Assembly (NCBI GenBank): GCA_018064405.1 | Contig: JAGHVG010000015.1 | Location: 1 to 46,987 of the forward strand | Reading direction: 5' to 3' | Length of the DNA stretch: 46,987 bases | DNA from: Candidatus Enterousia scatequi | GTDB lineage: Bacteria; Pseudomonadota; Alphaproteobacteria; Rs-D84 | Shown here: positions 38,575 through 46,987 of the stretch, in pieces | Layout: every line of letters starts with the position of its first letter | Position numbering within the stretch: the stretch's first letter is position 1 | The notes under the pieces: model-generated | The model's input: only the letters and a program-made list of their open reading frames with translations | The model's database searches: none | Told to the model about the DNA's origin: nothing | Position numbers and translations under genes: made by a program

Positions 38575-41500
38575 TATTCCACCGTCACCTTTATTCCCAA
38601 TCCACGAAAATCATTAATAGTTGTTGGCAACAAAGTCACCCCCGTCGGTAACACCATAGATGCGGTTTTATCCGCACCATGCAGTGTCAACGCGACACGT
38701 GTTACCCCCCCAGATAACGTCGCCAAAGATTTTTTTATCGCCGCCAACGAATCCTTGTCCCACACATCCAGGGTAATTTTCCTGGCCACACTGGCAACCC
38801 ATTGATTTAATGGAATAATAGAATCTACAAATATAGAAACCCTGTCATCACGATTTGATGTTTTCCCAGATATAACAACCAAATTTTCATTGGCTAATAT
38901 TCCTGCAAACGTTGTTGCAGAATCCCCGAACGCCACCGCATCAATATTTCCATAACTATCAGATGCAGAAATCGTAATCATATCCTTGCCAGTTTTGGTT
39001 CTGCGACGGGAAAAAGATGTTACAGTCGCGGCAATCTGTACTGGTTTTCTATCACCCATATCTATCAAAGATGTACTAACCGGTAATTTAGCCCGTGATA
39101 TCAGATTTTTATACTGATCCAATGGATGTGCCGATATGTAAAATCCAAGTGCCGACAGTTCGTTTTCCATACGCACCCCAAAAGACCACGGTTCAACATG
39201 TGGCAAATCATCCTTTAATCTATCTTCGGCAACATCATCTTCGGTTGTATTCGCAAATAAAGACAGCATATTTGCCGCAGCTTTACCCTTTGATGAATAT
39301 GCCAAGATTATATCCGCATTCATAAATATAGATGCACGATTTGGCTCTAAACTATCCAAAACACCAACCTTAGCAAATGCTTCCAGAATTCTTTTGTTTA
39401 TTATTGCACCACAACGCTTGGCAAAATCAGTCAAATTTTTAAACTTGCCATGCGCATTACGTTCGGCCACGATTGCATCGGTTGCAACCAAACCAACACC
39501 CTTAATTGCTGCCAAACCATAAATTATTTTACCATCACGCACAGTAAATAATGATTCACTTTCGTTAATATCAGGGGGAACAATTTGAATATCAAAGTTT
39601 GTTTTGGCATCATCCACAAATATTGCCAACTGATCTGTATCATTTAAATTACTGGACATAGATGCCGCCAAAAATTCGGCGGGATAGTGTGCCTTTAAAT
39701 ACGCACATTGGTTTGCAACAATGGAATATGCAATTGCGTGTGACTTATTAAAGGCGTATTTTGCAAATTCCTTGAACTTTTCCCACAAATCTTTTGCGGT
39801 TTGCTTGTCCAACGTCTGTTCTTTTTCACATCCTTCCAAAAACTCAACTTCCAACTGATTCAGCAATTCTATTTTCTTTTTACCCATTGCCTTACGCACA
39901 GTATCTGATTTTCCACGTGAAAATCCCGCCAATGCACGCGTCAGCATCATAACCTGTTCCTGATAAACAATAATGCCGTATGATTCTTTTAAAATAGGCT
40001 CTGCCTTAGGGTGAACATATTCTATTTTTTCTTCGCCATGCATACGTGCAATAAATTGTGGAATAAACGCGATTGGGCCCGGTCTGTTCAGCGCATTTAA
40101 CGCCGATATTTCCAAGAAACTTGTTGGGTGCATTTTACGCAATGTTTGTTGTACAAAATCCGCATCAAATTGGAATATACCTTCTGTCAATCCCTGTTGC
40201 CACAGTTTCATTGTTTTTGGATCATCTGTGGGGATTGCATCCAAATCAATATTTATTCCGTGCGTCTGTTGAATCAGTTTTACCGCATATTTCAGCACGA
40301 CCAACGTTTCCAAACCCAAAAAGTCAAATTTAATCAGACCAGTTGCTTCCAAATAATGCCCATCATACTGGCATGACGGCAGCGGGTTGGCAGGATCACG
40401 ATAAACCGGGGCGATTTGGGTTGTTGGTCGATCACCAATAACCACACCACAGGCATGCTGACCCAAATTACGCAAAGCCCCCTCTAATTCCTCTGCAACA
40501 CATACAACCTTGTTGATATCTGCATCCGTATTTAAAACATCCTGAATTTCGGACGATGAATCAACCGCATCTTTTAATGTTTTTGCATCTTGGGGTATCA
40601 TTTTTGATAATCTGTCTGATTTGGAATAGGGGATTCCATAAACACGTCCAATATCACGAATTGCGCCACGCGCCTGCAAACTGCCGAATGTTATAATACG
40701 ACATACAGAATCATGCCCGTATTTATCACAAATATATGCCAAAACACGTTCAATACCATTTGGTTCAAAATCAACGTCAAAATCAGGCATAGAAATACGA
40801 TCAGGATTCAAGAAACGTTCAAACAGCAACCCATACTTCAGCGGATCAACATGTGTAATCCCCAATGCCCACGCAACAATAGATCCCGCCCCAGAACCAC
40901 GCCCAGGCCCCGTCAAAACCCCATTATTACGGCACCATTGAATATAGTCGGCAACAATTAGGAAATACCCCGGAAATCCCATTCCGATAATGACGTCCAA
41001 TTCAAATTCTGCCTGATCAAAATATGGCTTGGTATCTGTAATATTATTTTCACGCATACGTGCCTGCAGTCCTGACATTGTATTATCGCGCAGCATCTGA
41101 CATTCGGTATCAAAATTATCACCGAAACGCGGCAACAACGGTTTTTCATGCACATTTACCAAGAATCCACAACGTTGTGCAATTATCACAGTATTTTCAA
41201 TTGCCTCTGGTAAATCTGAAAACAAATCCGCCATTTCTTCAAACGACTTAAAATATTGTTCTGACGATTTGCGCGCGCGGGTAGGGTCAATAACTTTGGT
41301 TTGTCCCAGGACACAACTAAGCGCATCCGCAGATTCATAATTCGTATTTGCCGCAAAACACACATCATTTGTCGCAACAATCGGGATATTCAAATCGCGG
41401 GCAATATTTAAGAATTCAGGTTCGGTTTTTATTTCTGCATCCAGACCATGTCGTTGAATTTCCATATAAAACCGATTGCCGAAAATTTGTTGCAGTTGTT

Positions 41501-41981
41501 TTGCATAATCAGTGGCCTGTTGCACACGGTTTTCCAAAATTGCCATTCCGACTGGACCTGTATGCGCCCCAGACAAACATATTATACCATTGGCGCGCGG
41601 CGCCAGTTCATCAAATGTGACATACGGCCCCAGGTGATGATTTTCACCGCGCATATACATTATCCGGTTTAATTCGCACAGATTTAAATATCCATCATGA
41701 TTTTGCGCCAGCAAAACAATCTTGGACAATGATTCTGTGCGTAATATTTTCGGATCAGCATTATGGTGATTAAAGGAAATTTCCACACCAATAATTGGTT
41801 GCAGTTTCTTTTTAGGCATCAAATCAGATAATTCCGCACACCCAGACATCAAATTTGTATCCGTCAGCGCACACGCAGACATACCTGTTGCCAAACACAA
41901 TTCGGGTATATCTTTTATTTGTATCGTGCTGGCACCAACAGAAAACTTAGAATGTGTCCTAAGATGAACAAAATTTCCCAT
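38574..41981 (-). CDS. dnaE: DNA polymerase III subunit alpha
   Basis: FVHLRTHSKFSVGAS; GRGSGAGSIVAWALGITHVDPLKYGLLFERFLNPDR; PDFDVDFE. Confidence 0.97.
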   Translation of the reverse strand: MGNFVHLRTHSKFSVGASTIQIKDIPELCLATGMSACALTDTNLMSGCAELSDLMPKKKLQPIIGVEISFNHHNADPKILRTESLSKIVLLAQNHDGYLNLCELNRIMYMRGENHHLGPYVTFDELAPRANGIICLSGAHTGPVGMAILENRVQQATDYAKQLQQIFGNRFYMEIQRHGLDAEIKTEPEFLNIARDLNIPIVATNDVCFAANTNYESADALSCVLGQTKVIDPTRARKSSEQYFKSFEEMADLFSDLPEAIENTVIIAQRCGFLVNVHEKPLLPRFGDNFDTECQMLRDNTMSGLQARMRENNITDTKPYFDQAEFELDVIIGMGFPGYFLIVADYIQWCRNNGVLTGPGRGSGAGSIVAWALGITHVDPLKYGLLFERFLNPDRISMPDFDVDFEPNGIERVLAYICDKYGHDSVCRIITFGSLQARGAIRDIGRVYGIPYSKSDRLSKMIPQDAKTLKDAVDSSSEIQDVLNTDADINKVVCVAEELEGALRNLGQHACGVVIGDRPTTQIAPVYRDPANPLPSCQYDGHYLEATGLIKFDFLGLETLVVLKYAVKLIQQTHGINIDLDAIPTDDPKTMKLWQQGLTEGIFQFDADFVQQTLRKMHPTSFLEISALNALNRPGPIAFIPQFIARMHGEEKIEYVHPKAEPILKESYGIIVYQEQVMMLTRALAGFSRGKSDTVRKAMGKKKIELLNQLEVEFLEGCEKEQTLDKQTAKDLWEKFKEFAKYAFNKSHAIAYSIVANQCAYLKAHYPAEFLAASMSSNLNDTDQLAIFVDDAKTNFDIQIVPPDINESESLFTVRDGKIIYGLAAIKGVGLVATDAIVAERNAHGKFKNLTDFAKRCGAIINKRILEAFAKVGVLDSLEPNRASIFMNADIILAYSSKGKAAANMLSLFANTTEDDVAEDRLKDDLPHVEPWSFGVRMENELSALGFYISAHPLDQYKNLISRAKLPVSTSLIDMGDRKPVQIAATVTSFSRRRTKTGKDMITISASDSYGNIDAVAFGDSATTFAGILANENLVVISGKTSNRDDRVSIFVDSIIPLNQWVASVARKITLDVWDKDSLAAIKKSLATLSGGVTRVALTLHGADKTASMVLPTGVTLLPTTINDFRGLGIKVTVE

Positions 41982-42002
41982 TTCCTTCCTTTGACCATCC
42001 GT

Positions 42003-44615
42003 TTAATGCAGTTTACCACAACAATGTTTGTATTTTAATCCAGATCCACACGGGCAGGGTGCATTACGACGCGCATCCATTCCGGCGGCCTGATTCAACG
42101 CTTCATCATGTTGGGCGCGCTGACGTTCTGTTTTGTGAACATCTTCACGGGTCAGTTCCATACGACTGATATATGCCACAGACATCAATTTAAAATTATT
42201 AATGGTGTTTTTGAATATATCCAATGCTTCACGTTTATATTCATACAGTGGATTTTTCTGGGCATACCCGCGCAATCCAATCGCAGTTTGCAAATAATCC
42301 ATCTGCTGCAGGTGACGTTTCCAAACCGAATCCAATGCCCCCAGCATCATTTGGCGTGACGCCATTTGCATTAATTCCGGGCCGTACTTTTCCGCCTGTT
42401 GATTATAACGGCGCATTGCCAAATTCAGCAACGTTTCATACGCCTTGCGTTCTGTAATTTCTTCGTCTGTTTTCCATTTAGTAATATCGGTAATATCCAA
42501 CGCGAATTCGCGCATCATTGCATCATGTATGCCATCCAGATTCCAATCTGACGGGCGTGTTTTTTCAGGAATATTATTTTCGCAAATCAATTCCACCACA
42601 TCGCCAATCATTTCGTGCGCCAATGGTTTTAAGTCTGTTGATGTCATCAAATCATCACGCTGCTTATATACAACAACACGCTGATCGTTCATAACGTCAT
42701 CGTATTTCAGCAATTCTTTACGTGCCTCAAAATATCTGGCTTCGACACGTTTTTGTGCTTTTTCCAACGCCTTGGTTATCCATGGATGCGTTATTGCTTC
42801 ACCTTCTTTCAGACCCAAAGTTTTGAGCATACTATCCAATCTTTCCGCACCGAATATACGCATCAAATCATCGTCCAATGCCAAGAAAAACTTAGAATCC
42901 CCTGGATCGCCTTGCCGCCCTGAACGACCACGCAACTGGTTATCAATACGACGGGATTCGTGACGTTCTGTCCCAATTACATACAGGCCACCAGCATTCA
43001 AAACAATTTTCTTGTTTTTTTCAATACGGTCATATATTTCCTGTTTTTGTTTTTCAAAATCAGGACGGTTTTCATCCAAGTTTGCGATTAATTCTTCGGC
43101 ATTACCACCTAATTTAATATCGGTTCCACGCCCCGCCATATTTGTTGCGATTGTAACGGCGGCTGGCGAACCTGCCTGGGCGACAATTTTTGCCTCTGAT
43201 TCGTGCTGTTTTGCATTCAGAACTGCGGGTTTTATACCCAGTTTTTTCTGAACAATTTCAGCCAATTCTTCGGATTTTTCAATAGATACTGTTCCAACCA
43301 ATACCGGTTGTTTTCTGTCCACACAATCCTTAATCTGTTTAACAATCGCATCATATTTTTCAGATTTATTGCGATAAATTTCGTCATGATGGTCAATGCG
43401 GGCAACTGGGCGATTTGTTGGAATTGACACAACGCGCAATTTGTAAATTTCTTCAAATTCAGCGGCTTCGGTCATTGCGGTTCCCGTCATACCGGACAGG
43501 GTGGGGTACAAACGGAACAAGTTTTGATATGATATGGATGACACCGTCTGATTTTCAGGTTGAACTGTCACATGTTCCTTGGCCTCAATCGCCTGGTGCA
43601 GACCACGCCCAAAACGACGTCCCGTCATAACACGCCCAGTAAATTCATCAACGATTAAGATTTCACCATTACGCACAACATAGTTCACATCTTTTTGATA
43701 CAAATGGTGCGCCAACAACGATTGTTGAACATGCATAACCACCGCCGCATTTTCAGATGCGTATAAATTATCACCAACCAAAACCCCGGCACTTTTTAAT
43801 AAATACGTCGCATTATCAACACCCGATTCGGTCAACGTGACATGGCGGTCTTTTTCATCAACCTTAAAGTCATCTGATTTCAACTGGGCAACAACAGCAT
43901 CCACCTTGTTGTACAAATCACTAATATCTTCTGATGGACCAGAAATAATCAACGGGGTTCGCGCTTCATCAATCAAAATAGAATCAACTTCGTCAACAAT
44001 CGCGTAAAAGAACGGTCGCAAAACCTGTTGTTCCTTGGAAAACTTCATATTATCGCGCAGGTAATCAAACCCCAATTCAGAATTTGTAACATACGTAATA
44101 TCACAGTTATAGGCGACGCGACGTTCTTCATCGGTCATATCGTGCTGAATAATACCAACCGACAGCCCCAAGAACCGATAAATTTGTCCCATCCAATTTG
44201 CGTCACGATTCGCCAAGTAATCATTAACAGTAATCAGGTGTGCGCCTTTGCCATGCAAAGATTTCAAGAACATTGCCAGCGTTGCAACCAATGTTTTACC
44301 TTCACCGGTTTTCATTTCTGCGATTTGACCATTATTCAAAACCATACCACCAATCATCTGAACATCAAAGTGACGCAACCCCAGCGAACGAATTGATGCT
44401 TCGCGTACCAACGCGAACGCATCCGGCAAAATATCCTTTTCTTTTTCACCATCTGCCAGACGTTTTTTCAGCACACCCGTTTGTTCACGCAACTGATCGT
44501 CAGTCATATCGTGATATTTAGGTTCTAAATCGTTAATCAGGGATACCGTTTTATTGTATGTTTTTACAATTCTATCATTGGCCGAGCCAAACACTTTACT
44601 AATAATATTTACCAT
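42003..44615 (-). CDS. secA: Preprotein translocase subunit SecA
   Basis: EMKTGEGKTLVATLA, VDEVDSILIDEARTPLIISG, RGRSGRQGDPG, C-terminal NAPCPCGSGLKYKHCCG. Confidence 0.98.
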   Translation of the reverse strand: MVNIISKVFGSANDRIVKTYNKTVSLINDLEPKYHDMTDDQLREQTGVLKKRLADGEKEKDILPDAFALVREASIRSLGLRHFDVQMIGGMVLNNGQIAEMKTGEGKTLVATLAMFLKSLHGKGAHLITVNDYLANRDANWMGQIYRFLGLSVGIIQHDMTDEERRVAYNCDITYVTNSELGFDYLRDNMKFSKEQQVLRPFFYAIVDEVDSILIDEARTPLIISGPSEDISDLYNKVDAVVAQLKSDDFKVDEKDRHVTLTESGVDNATYLLKSAGVLVGDNLYASENAAVVMHVQQSLLAHHLYQKDVNYVVRNGEILIVDEFTGRVMTGRRFGRGLHQAIEAKEHVTVQPENQTVSSISYQNLFRLYPTLSGMTGTAMTEAAEFEEIYKLRVVSIPTNRPVARIDHHDEIYRNKSEKYDAIVKQIKDCVDRKQPVLVGTVSIEKSEELAEIVQKKLGIKPAVLNAKQHESEAKIVAQAGSPAAVTIATNMAGRGTDIKLGGNAEELIANLDENRPDFEKQKQEIYDRIEKNKKIVLNAGGLYVIGTERHESRRIDNQLRGRSGRQGDPGDSKFFLALDDDLMRIFGAERLDSMLKTLGLKEGEAITHPWITKALEKAQKRVEARYFEARKELLKYDDVMNDQRVVVYKQRDDLMTSTDLKPLAHEMIGDVVELICENNIPEKTRPSDWNLDGIHDAMMREFALDITDITKWKTDEEITERKAYETLLNLAMRRYNQQAEKYGPELMQMASRQMMLGALDSVWKRHLQQMDYLQTAIGLRGYAQKNPLYEYKREALDIFKNTINNFKLMSVAYISRMELTREDVHKTERQRAQHDEALNQAAGMDARRNAPCPCGSGLKYKHCCGKLH

Positions 44616-44675
44616 TGTCTTTCCTTAAATCTAATACAGAACTTATAGCAATTTTACATTTTGCGGTCAAGTCAC

Positions 44676-44735
44676 TTTATGATATAATCCCATTGGAAAA
44701 ATAAACAAGTGCAAACGCAATTTTTTTTGATATAA
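44676..44735 (+). promoter_or_regulatory. Two tandem extended -10-like TGATATAAT boxes upstream of small ORF
   Basis: TATGATATAATCC and TTTTGATATAATTGG. Confidence 0.4.
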
Positions 44736-44766
44736 TTGGCTACAAAAATAGAATAGGGGGGCAAAA

Positions 44767-44985
44767 ATGCAAAATCAAAAAGTTCAAGATTTATCCGTTT
44801 CAGATATTACGAGTGATGTTTACACCATCGCCCCGACGCAAATTGAATATATTGCGCGCACGTTTGGTAATGCGGTTGCAGACACAATGAACATGCGTGC
44901 ATTTGCATCCAAAATACGTGCGATTGCTACGGATGCACTACGCAGCGCACTAAACAATGCAAAGCACATGGGCGAAACAAAGTAA
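44767..44985 (+). CDS. Small hypothetical protein (72 aa)
   Basis: ORF preceded by GGGGGG SD-like run and promoter-like boxes. Confidence 0.5.
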   Translation: MQNQKVQDLSVSDITSDVYTIAPTQIEYIARTFGNAVADTMNMRAFASKIRAIATDALRSALNNAKHMGETK

Positions 44986-45038
44986 ATTTCATAATTAAAT
45001 TTGCATTTATAAAAAAAGTTGATATAATTGTATCCATT

Positions 45039-45115
45039 CGGGGTGTAGCTCAGCCTGGTAGAGTACTTGGTTTGGGACCAAGGTGTCGGAGGTTCGAACC
45101 CTCTCACCCCGACCA
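45039..45115 (+). tRNA. tRNA-Pro(UGG), CCA encoded
   Basis: CGGGGTG/CACCCCG acceptor, anticodon loop TTTGGGA, GGTTCGAACC T arm. Confidence 0.95.
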
Positions 45116-45117
45116 TG

Positions 45118-45153
45118 AAAATTCAAGCCGCCATTTTGGCGGTTTTAATTTTT
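45118..45153 (+). terminator. Terminator hairpin after tRNA-Pro
   Basis: GCCGCCA-tt-TGGCGGT with flanking A/T runs. Confidence 0.75.
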
Positions 45154-45204
45154 ATCGTTGGTGTATCAGGTTCGGCGTTGCGACGAAGTTGCCCAGGTTC
45201 GACA

Positions 45205-45245
45205 ATGAGTAGGATTGCTTCGCTGCGCTCGCAATGACAAAGAGG
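45205..45245. repeat. Copy of the widespread ATTGCTTCGCTGCGCTCGCAATGAC palindromic repeat (translates as VIASAAKQS)
   Basis: AGGATTGCTTCGCTGCGCTCGCAATGAC read directly; minus-frame ORF contains FVIASAAKQSYS. Confidence 0.7.
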
Positions 45246-45305
45246 AAACACTGAATGACATCCAGGGGACAAGAGTAAAAGCAATATATGATTTTTATAA
45301 AAACA

Positions 45306-46987
45306 TCATAGTCCCACCGAACCGAACAAGCCCTCTCGGAGCGAGGAATAGGTCTGGCCATAGTGAGCACACCCCCATGCACAAACGTAATCACAAGGAT
45401 ATCCTTGTGCGACGGCATCAGTAAAGAACACCCATTTAGAGCCAACCGGTTCCGTCATTTTGCACCAACAATATCGACCAGTACTAGTTTGACTAAAGTT
45501 TTCATTTGTGGGCGTCGCCCCTGTACCAGGTGTGCTATTACATGATGCTATGCCCTTGATTTTTCCATACCTAAATGTTACACCCCATGTTCCCGGTTCG
45601 GCTAAACTATAGGCACCTATGTTTTCTGTATCCCCAGTAAAATCCCAAGAACCATTGTCGGTCCCGTTTGTTGACGGATCTATGCACTGACTAAATCCGA
45701 TGTCATATTGACCAGCTGGACACGATAAGCGTGCACTATCATCATAGATATAATAGGTTGATCCATTATATGTAGATTTGTATGATTTTGTTACGCCATC
45801 CGACATCTTATGTGACGTTGTTGACATATTACCAAACAAATTCGGGGTTCCATCGTTATCTGTATCAACCTTCAACGATGGGGTTGTTTTCTGGGTAGTG
45901 CGCAAATACAGCACATTATCACCCAAATGCAATTTACGTCCACAATCGCCAGCTTCATCCGCACCCGTACCATAACCAATCGTGGTCAGACCCGCAGGAC
46001 ACTGATTACGTTCAGATACTGAACCATAATTCACACTATGTGCATCCTTGTAATACCCTATACCAACATTTGTGCATGCTGCATTTGCTGTTGATACATA
46101 TGTCCCTGCGCCACAATTCGTATAACATGCCGCTGCACCACCACTATTGCCATCGCTACTATTCGGATAGTCGGTTGGACACACAGGACAGGTTGCACCA
46201 TCAACATAATACCCAGAGCCTGCAGTCACTGTCTTTACCGTCTTGGTACAACTCTCACTCGTTGTGCCACTTGTCGAACCATCGCCATTTCCACTGGTGT
46301 TCGAATACTGTATATATGTGCTGCCATCGCAAGAACAATCATTATATGCTGTTACTGATGCACATCCTGATGGTGTTGTTGCATTGTTTTTGGTACAACT
46401 TGCTGTTCTGGTCGTATAACATGATGTTATTGCCTGCGAACCCGCACTGCTGTTCGGATATGCAGTTGGACATGCAGAACATGTTAAATAATTCGAAGAA
46501 ACCGGGCCCGCAACAAAACTGCCACTGCCTGAATTGCCATAGAACTTATCAGTCACTGTATCATACATTCCAATCGCACCATCACTGTTACGTTTCGCTG
46601 GGATAAGATTCTGCTTCAAAGTCAAACCATCTTGCCATATTTTACTGTTAAATACCTGCATGCGTACATTTCTATTATCAATACTATCAACAGTATTCAT
46701 AGCGAATATTAGCGCAGATTTGGTGTTTTCAAAAACAGTTGTATTCCCATTAGCTCTCAATAATGTATCGTTATAAAAAAAACCATCTCTTGATAAAGTT
46801 ATTTTTGATTTGTCTGTAGCAATAGCACTTGGGAAAACATAGCTTGTATCTACTGAACCAAAATTAAAAGCATACGTTTTAGTTGAATCAACCCACACAG
46901 CATATTTATTTACAGAACCATAATCCGCTCTATAACCAAACAAACACTCGGGGCCACTAAAAGGTGATATATATTTAAGTGTAATAT
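45306..46987 (-). CDS. Large exported-type cysteine-rich modular protein (LamG-like, Cys-rich repeats, GRKLHLGD domain), 5' end beyond window
   Basis: ORF stays open to the window edge (…ITLKYISPFSGPECLFGYRADYG…), so the listed start at 46943 is probably internal; LIPAKRNSDGAIGMYDTVTDKFYGNSGSGSFVAGPV; CGRKLHLGDNVLYLR. Confidence 0.7.
   Translation of the reverse strand, partial: ITLKYISPFSGPECLFGYRADYGSVNKYAVWVDSTKTYAFNFGSVDTSYVFPSAIATDKSKITLSRDGFFYNDTLLRANGNTTVFENTKSALIFAMNTVDSIDNRNVRMQVFNSKIWQDGLTLKQNLIPAKRNSDGAIGMYDTVTDKFYGNSGSGSFVAGPVSSNYLTCSACPTAYPNSSAGSQAITSCYTTRTASCTKNNATTPSGCASVTAYNDCSCDGSTYIQYSNTSGNGDGSTSGTTSESCTKTVKTVTAGSGYYVDGATCPVCPTDYPNSSDGNSGGAAACYTNCGAGTYVSTANAACTNVGIGYYKDAHSVNYGSVSERNQCPAGLTTIGYGTGADEAGDCGRKLHLGDNVLYLRTTQKTTPSLKVDTDNDGTPNLFGNMSTTSHKMSDGVTKSYKSTYNGSTYYIYDDSARLSCPAGQYDIGFSQCIDPSTNGTDNGSWDFTGDTENIGAYSLAEPGTWGVTFRYGKIKGIASCNSTPGTGATPTNENFSQTSTGRYCWCKMTEPVGSKWVFFTDAVAQGYPCDYVCAWGCAHYGQTYSSLREGLFGSVGL

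Noticed and set aside
45152-45445. 97-aa minus-strand ORF containing VIASAAKQS
   Set aside because: Peptide is a translation of the palindromic repeat and overlaps the surface gene; not a credible protein.
46040-46606. 188-aa plus-strand ORF rich in His/Tyr/Leu
   Set aside because: Antisense to the Cys-rich surface gene; composition is the mirror of its repeats.
1-46987. CRISPR array, rRNA operon, complete prophage or transposase
   Set aside because: No regularly spaced repeats, rRNA signatures, phage structural genes or transposase motifs seen.

Overview
The window reads as a chromosomal segment of a small-genome, AT-rich Alphaproteobacterium. The TrcR/DUF1013 and DUF2155 families and the rpsP-rimM-trmD-rplS order fit this, and the style resembles uncultured gut lineages; the taxonomy is inference. 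Most of it is housekeeping: cysS, rpoD, a dTMP kinase, addA, recN, xseA, tsaD, rplS-trmD-rimM-rpsP, pfk, dnaK, L25, rsmD, tadA, gpmI, rsmH, dnaE, secA, and tRNA-Ser(GCU), tRNA-Gly(CCC) and tRNA-Pro(UGG). The accessory content is more interesting. (1) A minus-strand cluster at 33.3-37.7 kb holds a CPVC-motif membrane protein, a soluble helical protein ending in NCC, and two cysteine-rich exported proteins. It is the best candidate here for an undescribed system. (2) The 3' end of tRNA-Gly is duplicated 172 bp downstream, flanking a long hairpin, with an HNH endonuclease gene alongside. (3) A highly structured intergenic element lies between rsmD and an exported InlB/LamG-like protein. (4) A modular family of exported cysteine-rich proteins shares a 'CGRKLHxGD...DGxxxxFGN...YYIYDDS' domain. 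(5) AddA is split into separate helicase and nuclease ORFs. (6) A PLP-dependent histidine-decarboxylase-like gene is present. (7) The phosphofructokinase has a GGNGS motif. No rRNA, CRISPR array or complete prophage was seen. All calls come from reading the sequence and ORF translations; no searches were run.
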